Shown: positions 26,057 through 36,443 of the stretch, piece by piece
How positions within the stretch are numbered: position 1 is the stretch's first letter
Layout of the letters: each line of letters begins with the position of its first letter
Origin: Pseudomonas sp. M47T1
GTDB taxonomy: Bacteria > Pseudomonadota > Gammaproteobacteria > Pseudomonadales > Pseudomonadaceae
NCBI RefSeq assembly: GCF_000263855.1
Contig: NZ_AJWX01000008.1
Coordinates: 62,001-126,000 of the forward strand
Direction: 5' to 3'
Length of the DNA stretch: 64,000 bases
Made by a program: the position numbers and the translations under genes
The notes under the pieces: generated by a model
What the model was told of the DNA's origin: nothing
Seen by the model: only the letters and a program-made list of their open reading frames with translations
Database searches by the model: none

Positions 26057-27430
26057 CTACGAGTGCACCGCGCTCGAGCTTGGAATACGCGCCAACGCCC
26101 ACTCGATTGCCCACACCACCGCCAACGACACGCCCACCAGCGGAAACATCACCCCCAGCGCAATCATGATGCCGATCGCCACTTTCCATTTCGGCAGATC
26201 ATGCCGCAACGGCGGCACCCCCAGTTGCCCCACGGGCCGGCGTTTCCACCACATGATCAGGCCGCTCGCCGAGCCCAGCAGGATCATCAGGCACACCAGC
26301 AGAATCGCGATCTGGTTGAACGGCCCGAACATCTTCCCTTCGTGCAGCATCACCCCAGCTTCGGTGGCGCGCGCGACGGGGCCGTAGTCTTTCCAGCCGA
26401 CGTTGGCGAGCACTTCGCCGGTGTATTGGTCGACATGCAGGGTCGCGTCGTTGCGCGGGTCGTCGGCGAACACCGAGACGGTGAACACGCCGGTGTCGGT
26501 GGTTGGCAGGGTGATGCTGTAGCCCGGCTCAATCCGCTGCGTTGTGGCCAGATCGACCACCTGCTGCAGGCTGATCAATGGATCGGCCGGCATCTGCATG
26601 TGGCCGCCGTGGGCCATGTGCTCGGCATGGGCGCCGCCCGACATGGGCATCGGCGTGTTTTCCAGCGCCCACGGCACGGTCTGGCGGTTGGCTTTGTTCA
26701 ACTCGCCCGCCTGCACGTCGGACTTGGGTACGTTGTCCCACATGGCGGCGGGGAAGGTATTCCACACCTGGGCGAATTGCTTGCCCCACAGGCCGGTCCA
26801 GGTCATGCCGCTGAGCAGCATCAACAGCAGAAAGGCCGAGCCCCAGAAGCCCAGCACGCCGTGCAGGTCGCGCCAGAACAGCCGGCCCCGCGCATTCAGG
26901 CGCGGCCACAGCACGCCTGCGCCGGCCTTGCCCCGCGGCCACCACAGGTACAGGCCCGACACCACCAGCACGATGCCCCAGCCTGCGGCCAGTTCCACCA
27001 GGCGGTCGCCGACTGTGCCGATCATCAGCTCGCCGTGCAGCGCGCGGGCGATGGCCTGCAGGTTGAGTTTGGCGTCCTGGTCGCCCAGCACCTCGCCGGT
27101 GTAGGGGTTGATGAACACGTTGAGTTCACGCCCCTTGGCGCTCAGCACGAACTGCGCGCTGCGGTCGGCGGCGGTGGCGGGCAGGTATTGGGTGATGCCG
27201 TCGTGGGGATAACGGCTGTGCACGCGCTGCATCAGTTCGTCGGCACTGAGGGTGTGCTCGGCGGGGGTGACGACCATCAGCGAGCGATACATCAGCGGGT
27301 CAAGCTGCGGCTTGAACAGGTAGATGATCCCGGTGATCGCCAGCAGGATCATGAAAGGGGCGACGAACAGCCCGGCGTAGAAGTGCCAGCGCCAGGCCAG
27401 GTTGTAGAAATTTGTAGTTGGCTTGCTCAT
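26057..27430 (-). CDS. PepSY-domain membrane protein of the copper block
   Basis: 457 residues with four membrane helices (N-terminal WRWHFYAGLFVAPFMILLAITG, three more later) and PepSY regions in the periplasmic loops. This is the PiuB-like family found next to TonB-dependent metal or siderophore receptors, possibly a membrane reductase or transporter assisting metal release. A His/Met-rich stretch (AHAEHMAHGGHMQMP, about residues 268-282) suggests copper binding. Start at 27430 (MSKPTTNF) has GGAG upstream; the in-frame GTG at 27445 is less likely. Confidence 0.85.
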   Translation of the reverse strand: MSKPTTNFYNLAWRWHFYAGLFVAPFMILLAITGIIYLFKPQLDPLMYRSLMVVTPAEHTLSADELMQRVHSRYPHDGITQYLPATAADRSAQFVLSAKGRELNVFINPYTGEVLGDQDAKLNLQAIARALHGELMIGTVGDRLVELAAGWGIVLVVSGLYLWWPRGKAGAGVLWPRLNARGRLFWRDLHGVLGFWGSAFLLLMLLSGMTWTGLWGKQFAQVWNTFPAAMWDNVPKSDVQAGELNKANRQTVPWALENTPMPMSGGAHAEHMAHGGHMQMPADPLISLQQVVDLATTQRIEPGYSITLPTTDTGVFTVSVFADDPRNDATLHVDQYTGEVLANVGWKDYGPVARATEAGVMLHEGKMFGPFNQIAILLVCLMILLGSASGLIMWWKRRPVGQLGVPPLRHDLPKWKVAIGIMIALGVMFPLVGVSLAVVWAIEWALARIPSSSAVHS

Positions 27431-27488
27431 CAGGGAGCGCTCCACGGTAGCAAAAGGCGGCGCGATCCAGGCGCGCCGCCGAAAGGGT

Positions 27489-29546
27489 TCAGAAGCTCAA
27501 ATCAACCTTGGTCCACAAGGTGCGACCGGTTTCGTTCACGGCCTGCGGGTCGCTGGCCGGGTAGCCGAAACCGGCGTTGCCCGCCAGGTTCAGGTGTTCC
27601 GCATAGTTCTTGTTCAACAGGTTGTCGACGCCGGCGCTGACCTTCAGGTGCTGGTTGATGCGGTAGGCGCCATTGAGCGAGAACACGCCGAAGCCGGGGC
27701 TTTTCTCGTAGTCCTTGCCGACGACGTTGCCAGCGCCGATGTCCACGCGCTTCTGCGCGGCCACCAGGCGCCACAGCGCCCCGGCGCTCCAGTTGTCCTG
27801 GGCGTAGGTCAGGCCCAGGCGTGATTCCAGCGGCGGCATTTGCGGCAGGGCGCGGCCGTCGCTGCTGTTCTTGCCCCAGGCGTAGGCCAGGGTGGCGTCG
27901 GCTTTCCAGCGCTCGCTCAGCGTGTAGGCGGCGCCCAGTTCGCCGCCCATGATGCGGGCGTCGATGTTGCGGGCCTGGGAGCTGCCGCCGCTGTAGTCGA
28001 ACAGGATGAAGTCGCGCACCTGGCCGACGTAGCCGGAGGCCCAGGCTTCCAGTTGTTCGGTCTTGTACTGCAGTCCGAAGTCCAGTTGCGTGGTTTTCTC
28101 CGGTTTCAGGTCGTGGAAGGCGTTGACCGCGCCGGGCCCGGAGGTGGGCGAGAACAGCTCCCAGTAATCCGGGAAGCGCTGCACATGGCCCAGGCCGATG
28201 TAGGTGGTGGCGGGGACTGCGGCCAGATCGTGCTCGTAACGCAGGAAGCCGCTGGGCAGCGTTTGTTCGCGAGTCTCATCGGCGGTGGGGTTGGCCACGG
28301 CGCTCATCCCGGAGCCCGTGGTCTGCCGATAGTCGCGCGCCTGGGCGCGGTCCATACGGGCGCCGCCGATGACACGGTCATTGCCGCTGGCGTACCAGGT
28401 CAGCTCACTGAAAACGCCCACATCCTGCATGTTCGCGTCTTTGCTGCGCGGCACGTCCTTGTAGGCGTCCACACCCATGGCGCTGCGCTTGCGGTGCTCG
28501 CTGGTCTGCGCGTCGATGCCGCTGAGCAGTTGCCAGTCGGCCCACTTCCAAGTGGCCTTGATGCGCGCGCCCAGGGTGCGGCGGTCGGGGTTGCTGGCCA
28601 TGGGGCTGGCCATCATGCCAGTGCCGGACGGGGTGCGCAGGGTGTAGTTGTCCATCACGTGGTCGGCGTAGTTGTAGTAGACCTGGGCCTCGACCTTGTC
28701 CAGCACCTCGCCGATGTTGCTCTTCTCGAAACGCAGGCCCAGGCTTTCGCGCTTGAACTGGGTGCCGTCCATGCCGCGCCCGGCGTAGCGTGATTCACCA
28801 TCGCCCTTGCCAGCTGTCAGTTCCAGCAAGGTGTCGGCGTCGGGCGTCCAGCCCAGGGCGACGTCGCCGTTCCATTTGTCCCAGCGCGACGGCACGGTAT
28901 TGCCGTTGCCGTCCTTGTAGTCGTCGGACTGCGAGGTATTGCCGACGAAGCGTGCGTAACCGTCGGCGTTGCCCACGGCGGTATCCACCACCTTGTCGAA
29001 TCGGCCGTTGGAGCCCGCCAGCAGGCTGGCATTGAAACGGCTGCCCAGCTCGCCGAAGTGCTCCGGCTCGCGCTCGAACAGGATGGTGCCGGCCGAGGCG
29101 CCCGGGCCCCACTGCACGGTTTGCGGCCCCTTGATCACGGTCAGGCGGTCGAAGGTTTCCGGCGAGATATAGGACGTTGGGGCGTCCATGCGGTTGGGGC
29201 AGGCGCCCAGCACGTTGCCGCCGTTGGTGAGGATGTTCAGGCGCGAGCCGAACATGCCGCGCAGCACTGGGTCGCCGTTGGTGCCGCCGCTGCGGATGGC
29301 GGAAAAGCCGGGGATGGTTTTCAGGTAATCGGCGCCGTCGCTGGCCGGTACCGGCTGGCGCGGGTCCTTGGGGTTGGTGACGATGGTGAGCGGCGAACTG
29401 GGGGCCACGGCGGTGATCACCGTGGGGCTCAGTTCCGTCGCGTCGAGGGCAGTGGCGGCGAATGTGGCCGGTGACAAAAGGGTGCCGCACAGGGCAGCGG
29501 CGGTCCGCTTGGGGGACCGCAAAAAGGCAGGGGTAGACCTGGACAT
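27489..29546 (-). CDS. oprC: TonB-dependent copper receptor (OprC type)
   Basis: 685 residues: signal peptide, plug domain (DYLKTIPGFSAIRSGGTNGDP, LRGMFGSRLNIL) and a 22-strand barrel ending in aromatic TKVDLSF. The plug segment GGNVLGACPNRMDAPTSYIS is characteristic of OprC/NosA copper receptors. Residues C and M in it match the CxxxM copper-binding motif described for OprC. It would bring copper across the outer membrane using TonB. Flanked by a PepSY protein and two copper-binding periplasmic proteins. Confidence 0.92.
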   Translation of the reverse strand: MSRSTPAFLRSPKRTAAALCGTLLSPATFAATALDATELSPTVITAVAPSSPLTIVTNPKDPRQPVPASDGADYLKTIPGFSAIRSGGTNGDPVLRGMFGSRLNILTNGGNVLGACPNRMDAPTSYISPETFDRLTVIKGPQTVQWGPGASAGTILFEREPEHFGELGSRFNASLLAGSNGRFDKVVDTAVGNADGYARFVGNTSQSDDYKDGNGNTVPSRWDKWNGDVALGWTPDADTLLELTAGKGDGESRYAGRGMDGTQFKRESLGLRFEKSNIGEVLDKVEAQVYYNYADHVMDNYTLRTPSGTGMMASPMASNPDRRTLGARIKATWKWADWQLLSGIDAQTSEHRKRSAMGVDAYKDVPRSKDANMQDVGVFSELTWYASGNDRVIGGARMDRAQARDYRQTTGSGMSAVANPTADETREQTLPSGFLRYEHDLAAVPATTYIGLGHVQRFPDYWELFSPTSGPGAVNAFHDLKPEKTTQLDFGLQYKTEQLEAWASGYVGQVRDFILFDYSGGSSQARNIDARIMGGELGAAYTLSERWKADATLAYAWGKNSSDGRALPQMPPLESRLGLTYAQDNWSAGALWRLVAAQKRVDIGAGNVVGKDYEKSPGFGVFSLNGAYRINQHLKVSAGVDNLLNKNYAEHLNLAGNAGFGYPASDPQAVNETGRTLWTKVDLSF

Positions 29547-29637
29547 GAATATTCCAACTTCGATTAGTCACAAAGGCACGGGCAAGCGCCCACCGCTGTC
29601 TTGTGGCAGCGTGACGGGGCCTGGCGTGATGTTTGGG

Positions 29638-30039
29638 CTAGATGAAGCGGCTGGCGGGCGGGGCGCGCGTCAGGGCGCCAGGGAATATCGCCTGGCGGGC
29701 GTGGCCTTGCAGGGTAGGGGGCACCAGCCCGGCCACGGTGAGCGGTGTGCCCAGGGGCAGGTAGTCCGGCGTGCCGGGCAGCGCGGGGGTGTGGAAGAAC
29801 AGGCTGCAATAGCCGCATTTTTCCCAGATAGGGTGCAGCGAGGGGTCGCCATGATGGCTGCCCATGTCCATGCCGGGCATGTCCATGGACATTTCCATGG
29901 GCATGGCGCGGTCGTGGTCCATCGGCATCGACTGAGAGATCAGCGGGCCGATGAACATCATCAGCATGGCGAACAGGCTCAGCCAGGTCGCCCGTTGGGC
30001 GGCCGGGGTGCGGGACCTGTGGCGCACATGCAGTTTCAT
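29638..30039 (-). CDS. Met/His-rich DUF2946 protein
   Basis: 133 residues with an N-terminal hydrophobic segment (TWLSLFAMLMMFIGPLISQS) and then a Met/His-rich stretch (SMPMDHDRAMPMEMSMDMPG), followed by MGSHHGD and CGYCSLF. This is the DUF2946 family, often next to copper genes. The methionine and CxxC groups suggest periplasmic Cu(I) binding. It sits between the PCu(A)C chaperone and oprC, with a three-base gap to the former. Confidence 0.82.
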   Translation of the reverse strand: MKLHVRHRSRTPAAQRATWLSLFAMLMMFIGPLISQSMPMDHDRAMPMEMSMDMPGMDMGSHHGDPSLHPIWEKCGYCSLFFHTPALPGTPDYLPLGTPLTVAGLVPPTLQGHARQAIFPGALTRAPPASRFI

Positions 30040-30042
30040 GGT

Positions 30043-30489
30043 TTAGGGCGCGGCAACCGGGGCTTGCTTGAGCACGTCCACCTGTACGGTGATGTCCCCG
30101 GCCTTCTGGAAGTGCAGGGTTAGCGCAAAGTGGCCACCCTCGGTCAGCTGGCTGCGGTCGCTGGGGTTGATCAGCATCACGTGATAACCCATGGGCTGAA
30201 AGGTGGCCTGCTCGCCGGCGCCGATGTTCACGGCTTCCACGGGGGCCATCTTCATCATGCCGTCGCTGTCCATGTGTTGATGGATCTCGGCGGTATCGGC
30301 AATGGGGCTTTTGGCGCTCAACAGCCGGTCGGCAGCGTTGCCGTCGTTGCGAATGGTGAAGTAGGCGGCAACGGTGGGGGCATTGGGCGGCAGTTCCTGC
30401 GACCAGGCTTGCAGCACCTGAATGTCCCGGGCCTGGGCCATGAAGGCGGGCAGCAGCAGGGTCAACGCTAACAGCACTTTCTTGAGCAT
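30043..30489 (-). CDS. PCu(A)C periplasmic copper chaperone
   Basis: 148 residues with a signal peptide and a cupredoxin-like PCu(A)C domain. The copper ligands of the H(M)x10Mx21HxM motif are visible in HQHMDSDGMMKMAPVE and GYHVMLI. These proteins bind Cu(I) and deliver it, for example, to cytochrome oxidase or to uptake systems. It is the first gene of the copper block. Confidence 0.92.
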   Translation of the reverse strand: MLKKVLLALTLLLPAFMAQARDIQVLQAWSQELPPNAPTVAAYFTIRNDGNAADRLLSAKSPIADTAEIHQHMDSDGMMKMAPVEAVNIGAGEQATFQPMGYHVMLINPSDRSQLTEGGHFALTLHFQKAGDITVQVDVLKQAPVAAP

Positions 30490-30562
30490 GGTGGATATCC
30501 ATGAGCAGCGTGTGGGGTGACGGCGGAGGGATTATCCACGATAGTCCCGCCTCGCGCAGCCC

Positions 30563-30658
30563 CTGTAGCCGCTGCCGCCAGGCTTCGCTGGCCGGGGTGT
30601 GCGCTGGGGATTTTCAGTGAGCTAAAGGGCCAGCGCAGCCTTCGGCAGCGGCTACAGG
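30563..30658. repeat. Inverted repeat (family 3)
   Basis: CTGTAGCCGCTGCCGCCAGGC and its inverse ending CGGCAGCGGCTACAG flank about 50 bases between the copper chaperone gene and cobK. Same family as 10584-10677; degenerate single copies occur near 18340 and 41145. Confidence 0.85.
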
Positions 30659-30663
30659 TTTGT

Positions 30664-31374
30664 TCACAGGGATTGCAGCAACGTGGGGACACAATTGAAT
30701 TCCCGATCGGCAAGCGGTAGAAGCGGGCGGGCCAGAATCAATACGGGGGTGCCCCTCTCGCGTGCCACCTCAAGCTTGGGCTCAGTGGCTGAACTGCCGC
30801 TGTTCTTGCTGATCAGCACGTCGATCTGCCGTCGCTGAAACAGTGCCCGCTCATCCTCGATGTGGAATGGCCCTCGGGCGCCGATCACCTCGCAGCGTTC
30901 ATTGCCTGCGCAGCTGTCCAGGGCACGCAGTGTCCAGAACTGCTCGTCGGGAATCTCGTGCAAATGCTGCAATGGCTCGCGCCCCAGGGTGAACAACGGT
31001 CGCTTGAACGGCCGCAGCGCCTCGATCAACGCCGGCCAGCCATCGAATTCACGCCAGTCATCACCCGCCTGCGCTTGCCACGCCGGCCTGCGCAGGGCCC
31101 AGCAGGGAATGCCGGCCAGCGAAGCCGCCAGCACGGCATTGGCGCTGATTTGCGCAGCATAGGGATGAGTGGCGTCGATCAGCAGGGTAATGCCTTCGGC
31201 GCGCATGAACGCGGCCAGCAGCTCGGCACCGCCGTAGCCACCAACGCGCACCTGGCAGCGCAGGTCGGTCGGCACGCGACCCACACCGGCCAGGCTGTAG
31301 ATGTGTTCGGGGCCCAGCGTGCGGGCAATCGCCAGCGCCTCGGTGACGCCGCCCAGCAACAAAATGCGTTTCAT
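30664..31374 (-). CDS. cobK: Precorrin-6A reductase CobK
   Basis: 236 residues of the CobK/CbiJ family: [16 protein letters not shown] at the N-terminus (NADPH site), [18 protein letters not shown] and [19 protein letters not shown]. It reduces precorrin-6A to precorrin-6B in cobalamin synthesis. The start at 31374 overlaps the cbiD stop as ATGA; the longer upstream frame is Arg/Pro-rich and not family-like. Confidence 0.94.
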   Translation of the reverse strand: MKRILLLGGVTEALAIARTLGPEHIYSLAGVGRVPTDLRCQVRVGGYGGAELLAAFMRAEGITLLIDATHPYAAQISANAVLAASLAGIPCWALRRPAWQAQAGDDWREFDGWPALIEALRPFKRPLFTLGREPLQHLHEIPDEQFWTLRALDSCAGNERCEVIGARGPFHIEDERALFQRRQIDVLISKNSGSSATEPKLEVARERGTPVLILARPLLPLADREFNCVPTLLQSL

Positions 31375-32462
31375 CGCGCTTCCCCGACAATACCGCCGAC
31401 CCGGTCGATGGCGAACACTTCCACCTGCACCTGGGCAGGCACCACGCTGCGGGCAAAGACCAGGGCGTGACGGCATACCTCATCACCCAGCGCGATACCC
31501 ACCGCACTGGCCATGGCCAGTGCCTGCTGGCTAGTGTTGGCGCAGCGAATGGCGGTTTGCAGGGACTCATCGGCGCCGATGTCAGCGGCCCACTGCGCCA
31601 GTTGTTCAAGGTTGATGCTGGAATGGCGGCTGTGCAGGTCCATGTGCCCGGCAGCCAGCTTGCTGATTTTGCCGAAGCCGCCGCACAGGCTGAGTTTATC
31701 CACAGGCACCTTGCGCAAATGCTTGAGCACGGCGCCGACGAAATCGCCCATCTCGATCAGGGCGATTTCCGGCAGGTCGTACACCCGGCGCATGGTGTCT
31801 TCGCTGGCGTTGCCGGTGCAGGCGGCGATGTGCATGAAGCCGTTGGTGGTGGCCACGTCGATGCCCTGGTGGATCGAGGCGATGTAGGCCGCGCAGGAAA
31901 ACGGCCGCACGATGCCGCTGGTGCCCAGAATCGACAGCCCGCCGAGGATGCCCAGGCGTGGGTTCATGGTTTTCAGCGCGAGGGCGGCGCCGTCCTGCAC
32001 GTTGACGGTTACTTCGAAACCGCCGACATAGGCGCACTCAACCGCCAGCGCCGTGAGGTGCTCGGTGATCATGCGCCGCGGCACCGGGTTGATGGCCGGC
32101 TCGCCCACGCCCAGTACCAGGCCGGGGCGCGTCACGGTGCCTACGCCGCTGCCGGCCACGAAGCGAATGCCCGCCTGGGGTAGCAGTCGTACGCGGGAGT
32201 AGAGTAGGGCGCCATGGGTCACGTCCGGGTCATCGCCGGCATCCTTCAGGGTGCCAGCCTCGGCGCCGTCTTCGTGCAGGCGGCAGAACTCCAGGCGCAT
32301 CTCAACCTGCTTGCCCTTGGGCAGGGTGATTTGCGCGGCGTCCAGCACCTGGCCGGTCAGCAGCAGGCGCGCAGCTGCCAGGCTGGTGGCGGTGGCGCAA
32401 CTGCCGGTAGTCAGGCCGCTGCGCAGGGGCGCGGGTTGTTCGGCGGTTTCGTCACGCATCAA
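31371..32462 (-). CDS. cbiD: Cobalt-precorrin-5B C1-methyltransferase CbiD
   Basis: 363 residues with [20 protein letters not shown] at the N-terminus, [23 protein letters not shown] and [19 protein letters not shown], all diagnostic of CbiD. It methylates C1 and expels the C20 fragment, a step done by CobF in some aerobic producers; here cbiD sits in an otherwise aerobic (cobG-containing) set, as known for Pseudomonas. It overlaps both neighbours. Confidence 0.95.
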   Translation of the reverse strand: MMRDETAEQPAPLRSGLTTGSCATATSLAAARLLLTGQVLDAAQITLPKGKQVEMRLEFCRLHEDGAEAGTLKDAGDDPDVTHGALLYSRVRLLPQAGIRFVAGSGVGTVTRPGLVLGVGEPAINPVPRRMITEHLTALAVECAYVGGFEVTVNVQDGAALALKTMNPRLGILGGLSILGTSGIVRPFSCAAYIASIHQGIDVATTNGFMHIAACTGNASEDTMRRVYDLPEIALIEMGDFVGAVLKHLRKVPVDKLSLCGGFGKISKLAAGHMDLHSRHSSINLEQLAQWAADIGADESLQTAIRCANTSQQALAMASAVGIALGDEVCRHALVFARSVVPAQVQVEVFAIDRVGGIVGEAR

Positions 32463-33663
32463 GGGGTTTGACCAGTTCCAGCAGGGTGATGGGCAGCGCC
32501 TGGCGCCAGGTGTCGAACTCGCCCAGCGGCTGCGCCTGGGCCACGTGGATGCGGGTCAGGTCGCCGCCGTGCAGTTCGCGCCAGTGGGCCAGGGCCAGCT
32601 CGCTTTGCAGGGTGACGGCGTTGGCTACCAGGCGGCCGCCGGGCTTGAGCTGCTGCCAGCAGGCCTGGAACACGCCTTCGCGGGTCACGCCGCCGCCGAT
32701 GAAGATCGCGTCCGGGCGCTCCAGGCCTTCCAGTGCCTGGGGCGCGCGGCCGCGTATCAGTTGCAGGCCGGGCACGCCCAGGGTGTCGCGGTTGTGTTCG
32801 ATCAATTGCTGACGGCCGTCATCGCTTTCGATGGCCAGGGTGCGGCAACTGGGGTGTGTGCGCATCCATTCGATGCCGATCGAACCGCTGCCAGCGCCCA
32901 CGTCCCACAGCAACTCGCCGGGCTGCGGGGCCAGGCGGGCGAGGGTGATGGCGCGCACGTCACGTTTGGTGATCTGGCCGTCGTGGCGGAAGGCACTGTC
33001 GGGCAAGCCGGCCAGGCGCGACAGGCGCGGGGTGTCGACCGCGGCGCGGCAGTCAATGGCCACTACGTTGAGGTCGGCTACTGGCGCTTCGGGGCAATCG
33101 GCGGCGGTAAAGCACAGGCGCCGCTCGGCAGGGCCGCCCAGATGCTCCAGCACGGTCATCGGGCTGTCACCATAGCCTTGCTCGCGCAGCAGTCGTGCGA
33201 TGGCGGCGGGGCTGTGGCCGTCGTTGCTCAGCACCAGCAGGCGCACGCCGTTGGCCAGTTGCGCATTCAGCGCGGCCACCGGGCGCGCCACCACCGACAG
33301 GCTGGTTACGTCCTGCAGCGGCCAGCCCAGGCGGGCCGCTGCCAGCGACAGGGAAGACGGTGCCGGGTGAATCAGCAACTCTTCCTCGGGTACCTGGCGC
33401 GCCAGGCTGGCGCCCACGCCGAACAGCATCGGGTCGCCGCTGGCCAGCACGCACACCGCAGTGCCACGCAATGCCAGTACCGGTGCCAGGGAAAACGGGC
33501 TGGGCCATTGCAGCCGCTCGGCACCGATGCAGTGGGGCAACAGCTCGAGCTGGCGCGGGCTGCCGACAATACGTGCGGCGTTGAGCAGGGCGTGGCGCGC
33601 GGACTTGCCGAGGCCGGGGTAACCGTCCTCGCCAATCCCCACGATAGTCAGCCAGGGTGACAT
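32452..33663 (-). CDS. cobL: Precorrin-6Y C5,15-methyltransferase (decarboxylating) CobL
   Basis: 403 residues, a fusion of a CbiE-type tetrapyrrole methylase (about 1-200, [27 protein letters not shown]) and a CbiT-type Rossmann methylase (about 220-400, [28 protein letters not shown]). It methylates C5 and C15 and decarboxylates the C12 acetate. It heads the cobL-cbiD-cobK operon, divergent from cobG; no cobalamin riboswitch is recognisable in the 100-base gap. Confidence 0.95.
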   Translation of the reverse strand: MSPWLTIVGIGEDGYPGLGKSARHALLNAARIVGSPRQLELLPHCIGAERLQWPSPFSLAPVLALRGTAVCVLASGDPMLFGVGASLARQVPEEELLIHPAPSSLSLAAARLGWPLQDVTSLSVVARPVAALNAQLANGVRLLVLSNDGHSPAAIARLLREQGYGDSPMTVLEHLGGPAERRLCFTAADCPEAPVADLNVVAIDCRAAVDTPRLSRLAGLPDSAFRHDGQITKRDVRAITLARLAPQPGELLWDVGAGSGSIGIEWMRTHPSCRTLAIESDDGRQQLIEHNRDTLGVPGLQLIRGRAPQALEGLERPDAIFIGGGVTREGVFQACWQQLKPGGRLVANAVTLQSELALAHWRELHGGDLTRIHVAQAQPLGEFDTWRQALPITLLELVKPLDA

Positions 33664-33766
33664 GAATCTTCCTCATAACCAGCTAATCCGACCGGCAGGC
33701 TTTTCATGCGCTCGGACAAAGCAGGCATAATACCGCGCCTTCTACACTCACAACGCCTTTTCACGA

Positions 33767-35089
33767 TTGCCGGACGCCGCATTGACCGCACCTCAGCCCC
33801 CCCGCTCCATGAAGGAGCCGATCCGCCCCTCGGCCTGCCCGGGGTTGTTGCGCATCGTCCAGGCGCTGGACGGCGGCATTTGCCGCATCAAGCTGGCCGG
33901 TGGTGAGCTGAGCGCCGAGCAGGCGCGGGCCGTAGCCCATGCGGCCGAGCACTTTGCCGGCGGCGTGATCGAGGCCACCAACCGCGCCAACCTCCAGATC
34001 CGCGGCATCACCGGCTCGCACCCGGCCATGCTGGAAGGTCTGCTGGCCGCAGGGCTTGGCCCGCGCAGCAGCGGCGGCGACGATGTGCGCAACCTGATGC
34101 TCAGCCCCAGCGCCGGCATCGACCCGCACATGCAGTTCGACACCCGGCCCCTGGCCGAGCAGATTCTGCACAGTTTGCAACACCGTGAGCGCCTGCATGA
34201 GTTGTCGGCCAAGTTCGCGGTGTTGCTGGACGGCGGCGAAGCCCTGGCCATGCACGAACATGCTCACGACCTGTGGCTGGCGCCGCTACTGCTCGATGGC
34301 GAGACCTGGCTGGGCTTCGGCCTGGCCGGTTGCCCGGGCACGGCATTGGCGGCGGTACCGTTGCAGCAGGGGCATGCCTTGGCAATCGCGGTGCTGGAGC
34401 GCTTCCTCGACCTGGCCAGCCCGGAGCAGACGCGCATGCGCCATGTGCTGGGGACGGTCAGCGCCGAGGATTTCATTGCGCCGCTGGCGGTAACCCTGCG
34501 CTTGGGGCCGTTTGCAATCAACAAGGCGGGCACGGACCGCCTGGGTACTTATCCGCAGCGCCAGGCGGGCAAGGTGTTCGTCGGTGCCGCCCCGCCCTTG
34601 GGGCGCTTGGGTCCGCCGATGCTGCGTGACCTGGCCCGACTGGCCGAGCAGCACGGCGACGGCACGTTGAGGCTGACGCCCTGGCAAAGCGTGATAGTGC
34701 CCAACGTCGACACCCAGTGCGCCCCCCGGCTGACGGCCGCGCTTGATGCCTTGGGGCTGCTGTGCAGCGCCGCCGAACCCTTGGCGCACCTGGTTGCCTG
34801 CACCGGCAGCGACGGCTGCAAGAAAGGCCTGGCCGACACCAAGGCCGACGCGCGCCTGCTGGCCACCTTGTTGCCCCACCCGCAAGCCGTGCACCTGAGC
34901 GGCTGCCCCCGATCCTGCGCCGCCGCCCATGTGGCGCCGGCGACCCTGCTGGCCACCTCGGCCGGCCATTACGACCTGTATCTGCGTGACGCCGGGCAAC
35001 CGGGCTTCGGTGCCCTGCGCGCGCGCAACCTAGACTTGCACGCCGCCAGTGACTTGCTGGCCCGCCTGCCCACGGAGCAACACCGATGA
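33767..35089 (+). CDS. cobG: Precorrin-3B synthase CobG
   Basis: 440 residues from a TTG start, or 426 from the ATG at 33809 just before PSACPGLLRIV; the exact start is uncertain. It has nitrite/sulfite-reductase ferredoxin-like halves and a 4Fe-4S/siroheme-type cysteine set (ACTGSDGCKKGL and HLSGCPRSC). CobG is the oxygen-dependent enzyme that makes precorrin-3B, so the pathway is the aerobic one. It overlaps cobH by four bases. Confidence 0.92.
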   Translation: MPDAALTAPQPPRSMKEPIRPSACPGLLRIVQALDGGICRIKLAGGELSAEQARAVAHAAEHFAGGVIEATNRANLQIRGITGSHPAMLEGLLAAGLGPRSSGGDDVRNLMLSPSAGIDPHMQFDTRPLAEQILHSLQHRERLHELSAKFAVLLDGGEALAMHEHAHDLWLAPLLLDGETWLGFGLAGCPGTALAAVPLQQGHALAIAVLERFLDLASPEQTRMRHVLGTVSAEDFIAPLAVTLRLGPFAINKAGTDRLGTYPQRQAGKVFVGAAPPLGRLGPPMLRDLARLAEQHGDGTLRLTPWQSVIVPNVDTQCAPRLTAALDALGLLCSAAEPLAHLVACTGSDGCKKGLADTKADARLLATLLPHPQAVHLSGCPRSCAAAHVAPATLLATSAGHYDLYLRDAGQPGFGALRARNLDLHAASDLLARLPTEQHR

Positions 35090-35712
35090 TTGATTACATC
35101 CGCGACGGTCAGGAGATCTATCGCAACTCCTTCGCCATCATTCGCGCGGAGGCCGACCTGAGCGGCATTCCCGCCGACCTGGAAAAACTCGCGGTGCGAG
35201 TCATCCACGCCTGCGGCCTGGTGGACGTGGTGCAGTACCTGCGTTTCTCCCCCGGTGCCGGCAAGGCCGGCCGCGAGGCCCTGGCCAAGGGCGCGCCGAT
35301 CCTGTGCGACGCGCGCATGGTGGCCGAGGGCATCACCCGCGCCCGCCTGCCGGCCAACAACGAAGTGATCTGCACCCTGCGCGATGAAAGCGTGCCGGCG
35401 CTGGCCCAGGAACTGGGCAATACCCGTTCGGCCGTGGCCCTGGAACTGTGGCGCCCGCACCTGGAAGGCGCGGTGGTGGTCATCGGCAACGCGCCGACGG
35501 CGCTGTTCTACCTGCTGGAAATGATCGACGCCGGCGCACCCAAGCCCGCGCTGATCCTGGGCTTCCCGGTAGGCTTCGTCGGTGCGGCGGAGTCCAAGGC
35601 CATGCTGGCCGCCGACAGCCGCGGCATCCCCTTCGTGATCGTCGAAGGTCGCCGCGGCGGCAGCGCCATGGCGTCGGCGGCGGTCAACGCGCTGGCCACG
35701 GAGGTCGAATGA
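35086..35712 (+). CDS. cobH: Precorrin-8X methylmutase CobH
   Basis: 208 residues with [19 protein letters not shown] at the start, RVIHACGL (catalytic His), DARMVAEGI and [13 protein letters not shown]. It moves the C11 methyl to C12 to give hydrogenobyrinic acid. It overlaps cobG and cobI by four bases each (ATGA). Confidence 0.97.
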   Translation: MIDYIRDGQEIYRNSFAIIRAEADLSGIPADLEKLAVRVIHACGLVDVVQYLRFSPGAGKAGREALAKGAPILCDARMVAEGITRARLPANNEVICTLRDESVPALAQELGNTRSAVALELWRPHLEGAVVVIGNAPTALFYLLEMIDAGAPKPALILGFPVGFVGAAESKAMLAADSRGIPFVIVEGRRGGSAMASAAVNALATEVE

Positions 35713-36443
35713 TGCAGGCTCGCGGACGTTTGCTGGGGCTGGGCGTAGGCCCGGGCGATCCGGAACTGATCACGGTCAAGGCCCTGCGCCTGCTGCGTGA
35801 GTCGCCCGTGGTGGCGTACTTCGTGGCCAAGGGCAAGAAGGGCAACGCTTTCGGCATCATCGAAGGCCACCTCCAACAGGCCCAGACCCTGTTGCCGCTG
35901 GTGTACCCGGTGACCACCGAGGCGCTGCCTGCGCCGTTGTCCTATGAACAGGTCATCAGCGACTTCTACGACACCGCCGCTGTCGATGTGGCTGCGCACC
36001 TGGACGCCGGCCGCGACGTGGCGGTGATCTGTGAAGGTGACCCGATGTTCTACGGCTCCTACATGTACCTGCACGACCGCCTGGCCGAGCGCTACGAGGC
36101 CCAGGTGATCCCGGGCGTGTGCTCAATGCTCGGTGGCGCCTCGGTGCTGGGCGCGCCACTGGTGTATCGCAACCAGAGCCTGTCGGTGCTGTCGGGCGTA
36201 CTGCCTCATGAAGAACTCAAGCGCCGCCTGGCGGACGCCGACGCAGCAGTGATCATGAAGCTGGGCCGCAACTTTCCCAAGGTACGTGACGTGCTGGCCG
36301 AGCTGGGCCTGGCCGAGCGCGCGCTGTACGTGGAGCGCGCGACCATGGCTAACCAGAAGATCGTGCCCATCGACCAGGTGGACCCGACTTCGTCGCCGTA
36401 CTTCTCGCTGATCATTGTGCCGGGCGAAAGGTGGCAGGGTTGA
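35709..36443 (+). CDS. cobI: Precorrin-2 C20-methyltransferase CobI
   Basis: 244 residues of the tetrapyrrole methylase fold: [50 protein letters not shown]. Two adjacent ATG codons (35709 and 35712) are possible; the first overlaps the cobH stop. It uses S-adenosylmethionine to methylate precorrin-2. Confidence 0.96.
   Translation: MMQARGRLLGLGVGPGDPELITVKALRLLRESPVVAYFVAKGKKGNAFGIIEGHLQQAQTLLPLVYPVTTEALPAPLSYEQVISDFYDTAAVDVAAHLDAGRDVAVICEGDPMFYGSYMYLHDRLAERYEAQVIPGVCSMLGGASVLGAPLVYRNQSLSVLSGVLPHEELKRRLADADAAVIMKLGRNFPKVRDVLAELGLAERALYVERATMANQKIVPIDQVDPTSSPYFSLIIVPGERWQG

Noticed and set aside
33664..33766. Cobalamin riboswitch between cobL and cobG
   Set aside because: The gap is only about 100 bases and has no B12-box-like sequence or long leader.
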